A stretch of DNA of 64,000 bases from Prevotella sp. (lineage in GTDB: Bacteria; Bacteroidota; Bacteroidia; Bacteroidales; Bacteroidaceae): positions 1 through 64,000 of the forward strand of contig JAFUEP010000027.1 in NCBI GenBank assembly GCA_017470345.1, given 5' to 3'. Made by a program: the position numbers and the translations under genes. Position 1 is the first letter of the stretch, and each line of letters begins with the position of its first letter. This document shows positions 7,740 to 14,977 of the stretch, piece by piece. Under the pieces are notes generated by a model, which was not told where the DNA came from, made no database searches, and saw only the letters and a list, made by a program, of their open reading frames with translations.

Positions 7740-10262
7740 TCAGACGCCCTGATTTTGCGCCTTAAACTCCGTGGGCGTCATGCCCTTGTCGGCCTTGAAA
7801 CACTTGGCAAAATACTTCGGGTCGGAGAAGCCGCAGCTGTAAGCCACGTCGTTGACGGCCAGCCCCTGGGCCAGCATCGTGCAGGCTTTCTGGATGCGGG
7901 CCTCGCGGATGAAGTCGATCGGCGTGACGCCCATGAGCGACTTCATCTTGCGGTTGAGTCCCGAACGGCTCGTGGCGGCCGCCTCGGCCAGGTCGCCGAT
8001 GCTGATGTCGGGGTCGCCGATGTGCTGCTCGATGAACTTCATGACGCGCTTCATGAACGCATCGTCCTGGGGCGTGGCCTTGGCCAGGGTCTCCTGCTCC
8101 TGCCGCTCGATGGTCTGAGGTTCCACCACGGAGCTGCGTGCATCGAGCAGTTTCAGGTAGGCCTCGTGCGTCTCGCGCTGCTGTTGCTTGATGCGGCGGA
8201 TGTAGCTGCGGGTGTAGAGGATGGTCCCCACGACAGCCACGAAAATAAGGAAATAGAGCAGGCGGGCCCAGCCTGTCTCCCAGAACGTGGGGCGCACGAT
8301 GATGGTCAGGGTGCGCACGTTGTCGACCCACTCGCCGTCGCCGTTGGTCGACCGTATCTGCAGCTCATGGCTGCCGGGCTCCAGGTCGAGCAGGGTGACG
8401 GAGCGGTTCTTGCCGATCTCGTTCCACGTGTGGTCGTCGCTCATCCTGAAGGCATAGCTCACCTGGTCGGCATCAGCATATATCAAGGCCGCAAAGTGGA
8501 TGATCACGCTGCGGTCGGGCGGCGACAGGACGAGCGTGTCGAGGCCGTTGACGGCATGGTCCAACGGCCGGTTCTGCACCGAGATGCCTGTCAGCCCGAT
8601 GGTCGGGACATAGGGATTCTTACGGATGTCGTCGGGCTTCACGAAGAAGGCGCCCTTCTGCAGACCGATGAGCCAGCGGCCGTCGGGCAGACGGAGCGGC
8701 GTAGCGTCGGAGAAGCGCAGCTGGTCGCGCCAGAAGATGGGTTCGCTGCGGCCGTCGTCGTCAGGGAAGAGGCGGACGAGCTGGTTGTTGCTCACCACGA
8801 GCAGATGGTCGTCGACGGGCACGGCCGAGAGGGCCACGTCGGAGGGGAAGCCCGTCGCCATGTCATAATGGCGGAACTCGAGCTCATCGGCCAGCAGGTC
8901 GTCGGACACGATCTGGTTGACACCGCCGCTCTCCGTGCAGACATAGAGGCGGTGGCGGCTGTCCTCGGCCACATACATCGTGGCGTTGTTGCTCAGGCTG
9001 GTGCTGCGGTGAGCGTCCTTGGTGTGCAGATGGAAGGTGATGTCGCGTGCATCCTTGGGCTTCAGGTCGGCCACCATCAGGCCCGACGTCGTGGCAGCCA
9101 GCAGCACGTCGTCGTCGGTGATGTGGATATGGCGCACCAGCAGGAAGCTGTCGGCCGGACACTGCAGGCCGTTGTCCTTGTTGAGCGTGACGACACGCTC
9201 GGCCTCGGGATGCTCGATGCAGTGCAGTCCGCCCCGGAACGAGGCCACCCAGAGGCGCCCCTGCCGGTCCTGAGCCAGATGGAAGATGTGGTCGTGACGT
9301 ATCGAAGCGGCGTCGCTCGGCACGTAGCGGAACTGCTCGACGCTGAACGTGCCGTCGGGTCTCTCCCTCAACCGGAACAGTCCATGGGGCTTGGAGCCCA
9401 GCCAGAAGGCCCCGTCGCGGGTCTGCAGCATGCAGTAGACGGGCGAGCCGAACGACGTGTAGGCAGGATGCAACCGGCCGTCGCGGCCGAGATAGCCCAA
9501 GGGGCGGTTGTCGGCGTCGAAGAGGCGTATGGAGGCGTCGTCGCGCGTGGTCACCCAGTAGCGGCTGTGGCTGTCGAGATAGAAGCAGCGCACCAGCTCG
9601 GGCTTCTCCTGAGGAAGTCGTGTGTAGGGATGTTTGGTGAAGGACAGCTTATAAGCCCCGTACTTGCTGCGCAGCCAGGCGTTGCCTTCACGGTCGGACG
9701 TGCAATAGTAGACGTTGGTGGCCTGACCCAGGATTCGGTCGTAGGGGCGGAAGTCGGCAGCGTCGCCATCCTTGTAGTCGAGCGAGCCGTCGCTCCGGAT
9801 GCGCCACTGCGTGCCGTAGGGGTCGGTGATCACGGAATAAGGGGGTTCGTAGCGTGCGGTGTAGTCGTCGCCCAGACCGAAAGCCTCCAGGGCACGGGCC
9901 TCGTCGGAGGCGCTGAGGCCACTGAACCGACACGTGCCGACGTCGAAGACGAAGATGCGGTCGTCGACCAGGCACCACAGATTGCCCTCGTCGTTGAGCA
10001 TCATGTTCGAGATGCGGTCGGAGGGCATGTCGCAGCCGTCGCCAGGATGCGACTTGAAACATTCGAACTGATAGCCGTCGTAGCGGTTCAGCCCGTTCCA
10101 TGTCGCCATCCAGATCATGCCGCTGCGATCCTGCACAATCTGGGTGACATACCACTGTGCCATCCCACTGAACTCGTCGAAGTGGGTCACTGACACCTGC
10201 GGCTGGGCAACACCCGTTGCCCAGCGCAGCGTCAGTATCAGCAACAGTGCAAAGCGGTTCAT
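7740..10262 (-). CDS. Membrane-spanning Reg_prop/Y_Y_Y/AraC regulator without kinase
   Basis: Predicted glycan sensor-activator of the susCD locus. Order: signal peptide, a beta-propeller with repeated Reg_prop motifs (SGMIWMATWNGLNRYDG, QGRLWVASFRGGL), a Y_Y_Y-type domain at about 570-660, one transmembrane helix at about 667-684, a short coiled linker, then an AraC helix-turn-helix at about 735-838 (GVTPIDFIREARI, YSCGFSDPKYFAKCF). The histidine kinase and receiver modules of a classical hybrid two-component system are absent: only about 50 residues separate helix and DNA-binding domain. At 840 residues it is some 500 shorter than full hybrids. Its start overlaps the DUF3467 stop by four bases (ATGA), implying translational coupling. 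Confidence 0.88.
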   Translation of the reverse strand: MNRFALLLILTLRWATGVAQPQVSVTHFDEFSGMAQWYVTQIVQDRSGMIWMATWNGLNRYDGYQFECFKSHPGDGCDMPSDRISNMMLNDEGNLWCLVDDRIFVFDVGTCRFSGLSASDEARALEAFGLGDDYTARYEPPYSVITDPYGTQWRIRSDGSLDYKDGDAADFRPYDRILGQATNVYYCTSDREGNAWLRSKYGAYKLSFTKHPYTRLPQEKPELVRCFYLDSHSRYWVTTRDDASIRLFDADNRPLGYLGRDGRLHPAYTSFGSPVYCMLQTRDGAFWLGSKPHGLFRLRERPDGTFSVEQFRYVPSDAASIRHDHIFHLAQDRQGRLWVASFRGGLHCIEHPEAERVVTLNKDNGLQCPADSFLLVRHIHITDDDVLLAATTSGLMVADLKPKDARDITFHLHTKDAHRSTSLSNNATMYVAEDSRHRLYVCTESGGVNQIVSDDLLADELEFRHYDMATGFPSDVALSAVPVDDHLLVVSNNQLVRLFPDDDGRSEPIFWRDQLRFSDATPLRLPDGRWLIGLQKGAFFVKPDDIRKNPYVPTIGLTGISVQNRPLDHAVNGLDTLVLSPPDRSVIIHFAALIYADADQVSYAFRMSDDHTWNEIGKNRSVTLLDLEPGSHELQIRSTNGDGEWVDNVRTLTIIVRPTFWETGWARLLYFLIFVAVVGTILYTRSYIRRIKQQQRETHEAYLKLLDARSSVVEPQTIERQEQETLAKATPQDDAFMKRVMKFIEQHIGDPDISIGDLAEAAATSRSGLNRKMKSLMGVTPIDFIREARIQKACTMLAQGLAVNDVAYSCGFSDPKYFAKCFKADKGMTPTEFKAQNQGV

Positions 10263-10582
10263 GCCTCGCCCTTACTGAGTTTGAAGGGGGCGATGGTTCC
10301 GCCCTGCTGGGGCTGTGGCATCCGGATGGGGCCGAAGTTCTGCTCGTAGCGCATGATGTTCTCCTGCAGAGCGGCCAGCAGACGCTTGGCATGCTCGGGG
10401 GCCAGGATGACGCGGCTGCGCACCTGTGCTTTCTGCAGGCCGGGCAACATGCGGGCGAAGTCGAGGACGAATTCGCTCGGTGAGTGAGTGATGATGGCCA
10501 GGTTAGCATACTCGCCCTGAGCCTTGTCAGGAGTTAACTCTATCTGCAGCCCTTGCTGCTTGGGTTCTTTCTCGTTGTTCAT
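10259..10582 (-). CDS. DUF3467 family protein
   Basis: A 107-residue soluble protein starting at MNNEKEPK (10580-10582); longer in-frame starts lie upstream of the promoter -7 element. The segment YANLAIITHSPSEFVLDFA followed by VILAPEHAKRLLAALQENI and an FGPI motif matches DUF3467, a family of unknown function. It has no membrane segment or catalytic motif that I can see. It is first in an operon with the Reg_prop/AraC regulator (4-base overlap), so it may affect expression or function of that regulator; this is inference. Confidence 0.85.
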   Translation of the reverse strand: MNNEKEPKQQGLQIELTPDKAQGEYANLAIITHSPSEFVLDFARMLPGLQKAQVRSRVILAPEHAKRLLAALQENIMRYEQNFGPIRMPQPQQGGTIAPFKLSKGEA

Positions 10583-10611
10583 TTTTGTTATGTTTTTAAA
10601 ATTTGGGTATG

Positions 10612-10643
10612 CAAAGGTACAATATTCCCACGGCATACCCAAA
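10612..10643 (-). promoter_or_regulatory. Promoter of the DUF3467-regulator operon
   Basis: TTTG, a 20-base spacer, then TACCTTTG on the minus strand: a full match to the Bacteroidetes primary-sigma consensus. It lies about 30 bases before the DUF3467 start. Confidence 0.8.
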
Positions 10644-10730
10644 TTTTTCTGCACTAAATAAACTTAAAACCTGCTATTCATGGCAGAAGCCGCGGCCGAC
10701 GGGCGGCAAGTCGCATCAGGACGGAGCCAG

Positions 10731-11147
10731 TCAGGGCTTGCAATGCGGGCAGATACCCTTGATGATATAGTTGGCCGAGGTCACGGCGAAGCCCGGCGGC
10801 ACCGCCACCTCGGGAATCTTGATGGCGTCCAGGCAGTAGGTGCGCTGACAGCGCTCGCAGAAGAAGTGGACGTGCAGGTCGTCGTCGCCGTCGTGGCTAT
10901 GGCTGTGGCACAGCTCATAGCGCAGCGCCCCGCCCCCGTCCTCGATGGCATGCACCACGTGGTGCTCGCGGAAGAGCGTCAGCGCGCGGAACACGCCCGA
11001 CTTGTCGATCGTGGCGATGCGGCCCTCCAGCTCGCTGAGCGTCATCGGCCGTCCGGCCTCGCCCAGCGCCCGAGCCACCACGATGCGGTTGGCCGTCGGC
11101 TTTACCCCGTGCTGCTCCAGCAGCTCCAAACAATCGTCCTGTTTCAT
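10731..11147 (-). CDS. Fur-family metal-responsive repressor
   Basis: Predicted DNA-binding metalloregulator (Fur/Zur/PerR class). An N-terminal winged helix (ANRIVVARALGEAG, LSELEGRIATIDKSGVFRAL) precedes a metal-binding dimerisation domain with a His-rich segment (HSHSHDGDDDLHVHFF), CERC, and a second CPHC near the C-terminus, as in structural-zinc members. About 138 residues. MKQDD was chosen as start; an upstream Met (to 11165) adds six residues. The -7-like TACCTTTG lies between the two starts, so either the transcript is nearly leaderless or that motif is chance. Which metal or peroxide it senses cannot be told. Confidence 0.85.
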   Translation of the reverse strand: MKQDDCLELLEQHGVKPTANRIVVARALGEAGRPMTLSELEGRIATIDKSGVFRALTLFREHHVVHAIEDGGGALRYELCHSHSHDGDDDLHVHFFCERCQRTYCLDAIKIPEVAVPPGFAVTSANYIIKGICPHCKP

Positions 11148-11152
11148 CGCCG

Positions 11153-11160
11153 CAAAGGTA
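11153..11160 (-). promoter_or_regulatory. Possible -7 element at the Fur-family gene
   Basis: TACCTTTG on the minus strand ends six bases before the chosen start codon. No TTTG lies about 20 bases upstream. If functional, the mRNA would be almost leaderless. Confidence 0.35.
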
Positions 11161-11218
11161 GTCATTTTTTTCCATACGACGATACTTTAATGCAAAAAAA
11201 GACGGAAATTCTTCTTAA

Positions 11219-11299
11219 CCACGAATTGCACAAATTACACGAATTGGCTGCGCATCGAAAGTGCCGATTCCAAATTCGTGTAATTCGTGCAATTCGTGG
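11219..11299. repeat. Inverted repeat of AATTCGTG words
   Basis: The 29-base left arm (11219-11247) and 30-base right arm (11270-11299) are reverse complements apart from about two differences. Arms are built of repeated AATTCGTG/CACGAATT words. A related fragment occurs at about 39184, at the break in the truncated receptor gene. It may be a dispersed non-coding element. Confidence 0.65.
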
Positions 11300-11347
11300 T
11301 AAAAAAACAAATGAGTGGTTTATCCCATCCCAAGCAAATAATAAAAT

Positions 11348-11442
11348 GGTACAATTTGGCTGCCCCTTTAGGAGGCGACGTGTCCCCACGTCGCACTTGC
11401 CGCAAGTGTCACGTGAGGACACGTGACCTCCTAAATCGTACC
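11348..11442. repeat. Inverted repeat with ACGTGTCC arms
   Basis: GGTACAATTT...AGGAGGCGACGTGTCC pairs with GGACACGTGACCTCCT...AAATCGTACC. A second small hairpin sits in the loop (ACTTGCCGCAAGT). No T-tract marks it as a simple terminator; it may be a dispersed repeat 3' of the 54-residue peptide gene. Confidence 0.6.
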
Positions 11443-11484
11443 AACTTATTTTTTATAAGGTCACTAAGCGGTCACGATCTTATG

Positions 11485-11649
11485 TCAGTCCTCGTCCCAG
11501 GCCGAGCCACGGCGCGAGAGCACCTCGTTGTTGTCGCTGATGCCCTCCGTGTCATCGCTAAAGACGCTCATCTCGTTACTGCCGGCCAGCATCGGGCTGG
11601 TCTCCACGCGCATCATGTCGACTTCGGGCTGAATATATGTCTTTTTCAT
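11485..11649 (-). CDS. 54-residue peptide of the MKKTYxxPE type
   Basis: A short gene that starts MKKTYIQPEV, has a central MLAGS motif, and ends SRRGSAWDED before a TGA at 11485-11487. Such short proteins (MKK-Y-P start, LAGS core, acidic Trp-containing end) are familiar in Prevotella and Bacteroides but have no assigned role that I know. AGGAGG stands nine bases before the ATG, a strong ribosome site that is unusual in this phylum. It lies 21 bases downstream of the secreted-protein gene on the same strand, so co-expression is likely. The rather constant N-terminus and small size would fit a precursor or signalling peptide, but that is speculation. Confidence 0.7.
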   Translation of the reverse strand: MKKTYIQPEVDMMRVETSPMLAGSNEMSVFSDDTEGISDNNEVLSRRGSAWDED

Positions 11650-11670
11650 CGTTATGTTCCTCCTATTTCT

Positions 11671-13101
11671 TTATTTGTTAAACATCATTTTCTTACCACC
11701 CACGATGTACAGGCCCTTGCGCGCCTCTGCCACCCGGACGCCCTGCAGGCTGTAGATGCCGTCACGCTCTGCGCCGGCGCTCTCGACGGTCTCGATGCCC
11801 GTCTCCTCCTGGCCGGGCTTCACAAGCTGAAGCATCTGGCGGGCGTTCGACGAGTTGGTCTGCATATAGACCTTGCCCTTATCGAGGGCCGTGCCCGTCC
11901 AGAGATAGAAGCCGGTGTTGCCGTTCTTCTGGCCCAGCACGTAGACATGATCGTCAGCCGAGATAGTACCGTCGCTCACCTTCAGGCAGTTGTCGCCGAC
12001 AGCCGTTGCGCTCTCGATGACGTCGAGCGTATAGTTGCCCTCGGTCTCCAGCAGCACAGGCGTGCCGGCAGGAATCTCAGTCACCTTCTGCAGCTTAGCG
12101 ACCGCCTCGTCAGCCGACGTCACCACGTAAGCATTCACATTGTCAGCCTTCACGTTGTACTTCGGGACAAATGTGGCCCAGCCGGCGGCGGTGACAGTGG
12201 CGTTCGTACTTTTTGCAACAACCCTGACGTCGTCAAGGAAGAAACGAGATTTGCTAGATCCATTCCCTTGAAATGTAATTTTCGATGCACTGCCATTGCC
12301 TGTCAGGGTAATCTCATAATTTGACCACTCCGAATCTTTTAGAGTCACTGTATTAGCAGAAAGAGTGGCATTGGTTGCTGAAAGCTTAAGTGTCGTGGCA
12401 TCTCCACTCCAAGCACCCGAAAGGAAAGTTAAAGTATAAACGTAGCCATTTTCCAAAGTAATCTCAGGTGTTGTTGCCTTACCAAGTTTTTTACTTGCTC
12501 CACATTTTATTGCCCCATGTGCGCCACTGGCATTCTCGGTATTCCAACCTGAATTATCAAATTTTGCAGTCCCGTTAGCAGCATTATCAGACCATCCCAT
12601 GGTTCCTGTGCTTTCAGCGAATGTCTCATAGAAAATCACATCAGAAGCGACCGGTTCTTCTGGCTCTTCAGGTTCTGCTCCTGCAGGAGTATAAGTTACC
12701 ACAATCTCTGTCATACGGACTTGAGAAGAAGCTGTGAATTTTACACTCTCTGCTGTGCCAACCCAAGTACCTGTATTACCAGAATAGGAATAATTTCCTG
12801 TATATCCCTCTGTGATACTAAAAAGGTCTGGGGAATAACTAGAACTCCCGGTACAAGTAACAGCAATACTTGTAATGTTACCAGAGGCGGTTTTCACCGT
12901 CATATCAGAATTAGCGTAACAACGATAGTTGTCAGTTCTATCCATTGTGGACATGGAAACTGTAATGTCCCCTTTTGTAACTGACGAACTTCCGGTATCC
13001 GTACCAGCTGTAAATGTTACTGTGTCCGCCCAAGCGGCGGTAGCTCCTGTGCACAGTAGGGCCACGAGGAGCAATGTCTTTGATAGTAATTGTTTTACCA
13101 T
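11671..13101 (-). CDS. Secreted beta-sandwich protein of unknown function
   Basis: A 476-residue exported protein with signal peptide (MVKQLLSKTLLLVALLCTGA, cleavage near AWA). Residues about 28-140 are Ser/Thr-rich; about 150-295 read like a jelly-roll carbohydrate-binding or anchor domain (VIFYETFAESTGTMGW ... FFLDDVRVV). The C-terminus has the tail IYSLQGVRV...KGLYIVGGKK, shared with six other secreted proteins here and similar to the end of type IX sorting domains. Base composition changes inside the gene: bases about 12200-13020 are AT-rich, while 11671-12190 (C-terminal third) are GC-rich like the host. No catalytic residues are recognisable. Confidence 0.75.
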   Translation of the reverse strand: MVKQLLSKTLLLVALLCTGATAAWADTVTFTAGTDTGSSSVTKGDITVSMSTMDRTDNYRCYANSDMTVKTASGNITSIAVTCTGSSSYSPDLFSITEGYTGNYSYSGNTGTWVGTAESVKFTASSQVRMTEIVVTYTPAGAEPEEPEEPVASDVIFYETFAESTGTMGWSDNAANGTAKFDNSGWNTENASGAHGAIKCGASKKLGKATTPEITLENGYVYTLTFLSGAWSGDATTLKLSATNATLSANTVTLKDSEWSNYEITLTGNGSASKITFQGNGSSKSRFFLDDVRVVAKSTNATVTAAGWATFVPKYNVKADNVNAYVVTSADEAVAKLQKVTEIPAGTPVLLETEGNYTLDVIESATAVGDNCLKVSDGTISADDHVYVLGQKNGNTGFYLWTGTALDKGKVYMQTNSSNARQMLQLVKPGQEETGIETVESAGAERDGIYSLQGVRVAEARKGLYIVGGKKMMFNK

Positions 13102-13138
13102 AATAATATTAATTTGTACAAATAAAATAATGTATTTT

Positions 13139-13260
13139 TGCTTTTTGCGGGGTCTTTAGGCCCCCAGTGGCGGAGCCCGTCTGCATCACGGTCATGGCTA
13201 AAGCCTGTCGGCTTTCTAGCCCGCCGTTCAGGGTCAGGACAGCTGCCTTTCCGAATATCG
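13139..13260 (-). ncRNA. Structured 5' leader, candidate cis-acting RNA
   Basis: Between the promoter (13265-13296) and the start at 13101 lies a GC-rich leader unlike the AT-rich flanks. Consecutive pairings are visible: GGCTAGAAAGCC, a second AGGCTTTAGCC segment that can compete for the first, and GGGGGCCTAAAGACCCC ending near 13141, followed by A-rich sequence. Competing stems suggest a switch or attenuator. I cannot assign a known riboswitch class; a dispersed repeat is the main alternative. Confidence 0.45.
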
Positions 13261-13264
13261 GCTG

Positions 13265-13296
13265 CAAAATTACACAAAAACTCCCGAACGGCCAAA
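13265..13296 (-). promoter_or_regulatory. Promoter of the secreted-protein/54-residue peptide operon
   Basis: TTTG, 20-base spacer, TAATTTTG on the minus strand. A full consensus promoter about 155 bases before the start codon, leaving room for the structured leader. Confidence 0.75.
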
Positions 13297-13346
13297 ACTA
13301 TTCGTAAGTTTTTTTGATTATGACTATTTTAGCCTACATTATTCAT

Positions 13347-13556
13347 TATCAATGTGGTGATGAGTTCCCGACAGCGGTCAACGCCCTCCTGCCCCCCTCT
13401 AATCTTAGAGGGGGAGTTAGTTAGCTTGCATGCCGCCAGCATCCGCTGGTGTCACTGCGCTCAGCTACTCCTACGGTGGTATCCAACTCCCCCTCTAAGA
13501 TTAGAGGGGGGCAGGGGGGCGTTGACCGCTGTCGGGCATTTATCACCATATTGATA
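13347..13556. repeat. 210-base palindromic element, copy 1
   Basis: Long imperfect inverted repeat. The outer arms read TATCAATGTGGTGAT...CCCGACAGCGGTCAACGCCC and its complement; the inner arms are CCCCTCTAATCTTAGAGGGG, themselves palindromic. The centre (about 13430-13480) is asymmetric. A second copy in opposite orientation lies at 40644-40828. Size, terminal symmetry and lack of coding content fit a MITE-like or extragenic palindromic element. Confidence 0.75.
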
Positions 13557-13634
13557 AAAAAACAATTTCATGAAGTCGGTTTTGAAGTTAGCTCGCCTGA
13601 TTGTCATTTTTCCTGACAAAGCACATCAGGCATG

Positions 13635-13720
13635 GAGAGAAGCGGTGCTTTTCGGGGCAAAAAGGGCCGCTTCTCGCATCGAAAAGCGGCACTTCTCTTG
13701 GCAAGAAGGGGCGCTTTTTG
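13635..13720 (-). repeat. Four-unit hairpin array, locus 2
   Basis: Units related to GAGAAGYGSYGCTTTTYG, as at 342-427. It lies just 3' of the DUF4435 gene, between its stop codon and the next minus-strand promoter (13265-13296). Confidence 0.75.
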
Positions 13721-13815
13721 GTTTTTAATTTTGTAAACAACTGATTGTCAATCGGTTGTAATTCAAAGAAGACCGGATTAGAATTTATTTTACAAAAGAA
13801 GGGCGAATCCAGGGG

Positions 13816-14871
13816 CTAAGCGCAGGGCTGGGGGCTGCCGACAGAGGGCTGGGCGGCGGGCTGCAGGGCGGAGAGCTGCTGGCTGTCGAGGAATCGCTGG
13901 ATGTCGGCCTGTAGCTGGAGGAAGCGGTCGGACTGCTGGTAGCCGGTGTTCTTCTTGAGCATGGTCTTGATGTCCTGACGCGAGTTCTCGTAGCAGGAGA
14001 GCTCGTTGCGCTTCTGGGTGCGGTGGGCCTCGGAGTGGTAGATCTCCTGCTGGCGCTCCTGCTGGAGCTGGCGACAGACCTTGTTGAGGATGGGTGCGAC
14101 GACGGTATCGAAGAGGTGGTGGCCCTGCATGTAGAGGTAGGTGGTCTGCGGGGTGACGCCGAGCTGCCGGATCTGGTCCTTGAGCTGGAGGTAGGCGTCG
14201 CGGTTGTCGGGGAAGAGCCGCTGCAGGTCGCGGATCTTGTTCTGCACCTTGCGCCGGATATTGACGAGGGAGCGCTCGGGCTCCTGGACGGTGAAGCCGC
14301 CGGGGTCGGTGACGCGGTTGAAGTCGGTGAGCGAGAAGCGGCCGTGGTTGCCGGTGCGGTAGGCCCAGACGGACCAGACGAAGAGCGGGAAGCAGGCCTC
14401 ACTGTAGAGGCGGAAATATTCGCGGAAGTCGAAGATGCGGTGGTCGTTGAGGGTGACGGCTACGCAGACGTCGTGGAGCGAGGGGGCGTAGCACTGGAAG
14501 TTCTCGATGGCATAGACGTAGGTATGGAAGACGTAGGGGCTCTGGAGCACGCGCCGCGACTGGGCGGTGGCGCCCTGCAGGAGGTAGTCGTAGTCGGCGT
14601 CGACGCAGGCGATCATGTCGGGTCCGATGCGGTCCTGTACGAAGTTCATGAGCACCGACTTCTTGCCGCGCGTCAGGTCGGTCTTCGAGGGGAGCATGAC
14701 CTCGAAGTAGCGGCGGTCGTCCTCGAATCGCGAAAGGACGGTGCGCCAGAAGTAGACGTCGTCGTAGCTCTCGACGTAGGCCACGATGCGCCGGCGCGCG
14801 GTCTTGCCTCTCAGCGCGTTGGCCGCCTCGATGTAGCGGCTGTTGATGTTGTCACGCAATCTGTTTGCCAT
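13816..14871 (-). CDS. DUF4435 protein, TOPRIM-like, candidate effector
   Basis: A 351-residue soluble protein. The first 130 residues match the DUF4435 pattern: VAYVESYDDVYFWRTVL near residue 31 and MIACVDADYDYLL near 88, giving the Glu plus Asp-x-Asp layout of TOPRIM-like folds. A Gln-rich coiled region follows at about 290-335. In the PARIS phage-defence system an ATPase (AriA) is encoded with a DUF4435 protein (AriB), and the same gene order, ATPase then DUF4435, is seen here with a 96-base gap. The role in defence is inferred. A housekeeping role in this phylum is an alternative. Confidence 0.8.
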   Translation of the reverse strand: MANRLRDNINSRYIEAANALRGKTARRRIVAYVESYDDVYFWRTVLSRFEDDRRYFEVMLPSKTDLTRGKKSVLMNFVQDRIGPDMIACVDADYDYLLQGATAQSRRVLQSPYVFHTYVYAIENFQCYAPSLHDVCVAVTLNDHRIFDFREYFRLYSEACFPLFVWSVWAYRTGNHGRFSLTDFNRVTDPGGFTVQEPERSLVNIRRKVQNKIRDLQRLFPDNRDAYLQLKDQIRQLGVTPQTTYLYMQGHHLFDTVVAPILNKVCRQLQQERQQEIYHSEAHRTQKRNELSCYENSRQDIKTMLKKNTGYQQSDRFLQLQADIQRFLDSQQLSALQPAAQPSVGSPQPCA

Positions 14872-14884
14872 AGCCTATGTTATA

Positions 14885-14977
14885 GATGAAAGATGAAAGG
14901 TGAAAGATGAAAAATATGATTAGACTTGTTGCGGAAAAAGGTAATCATATTTTTCATCTTTCACCTTTCATCTTTCA
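14885..14977. repeat. Simple-sequence inverted repeat (GAAAGATGA words)
   Basis: Arms at 14885-14922 and 14942-14977 are near-perfect complements made of GAAAGATGAAAA words ending in ATATGATTA. It fills the gap between the ATPase and DUF4435 genes and supplies the last codons and stop of the ATPase gene. A similar pair lies at 22568-22718. Confidence 0.75.

Larger units (their letters stand above)
11166..11484. other. Intergenic stretch with two palindromes
   Basis: No gene is seen. It holds two different inverted repeats (11219-11299 and 11348-11442) and AT-rich flanks. Confidence 0.6.
13297..13815. other. Gene-free 519-base stretch with two repeat elements
   Basis: No gene is seen. It holds a 210-base palindromic element (13347-13556), an AT-rich spacer and the second copy of the four-unit hairpin array (13635-13720). 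The last 75 bases resemble the sequence beside the other arrays (GAATTTATTTTACA). Confidence 0.6.

Noticed and set aside
714..10193. Long plus-strand open frames (about 390 to 830 codons) opposite the methylesterase, susD, susC and regulator genes
   Set aside because: They mirror well-supported minus-strand genes. Their products are Val/Ala/Asp/Gly-rich low-complexity strings expected from the antisense of GC-rich codons, with no known domain.
13139..13200. GCCACTG heptamer in the leader, as in the B12 box of cobalamin riboswitches
   Set aside because: The other conserved cobalamin-riboswitch boxes are not visible, and the downstream gene has no cobalamin link. A seven-base match alone is not evidence.
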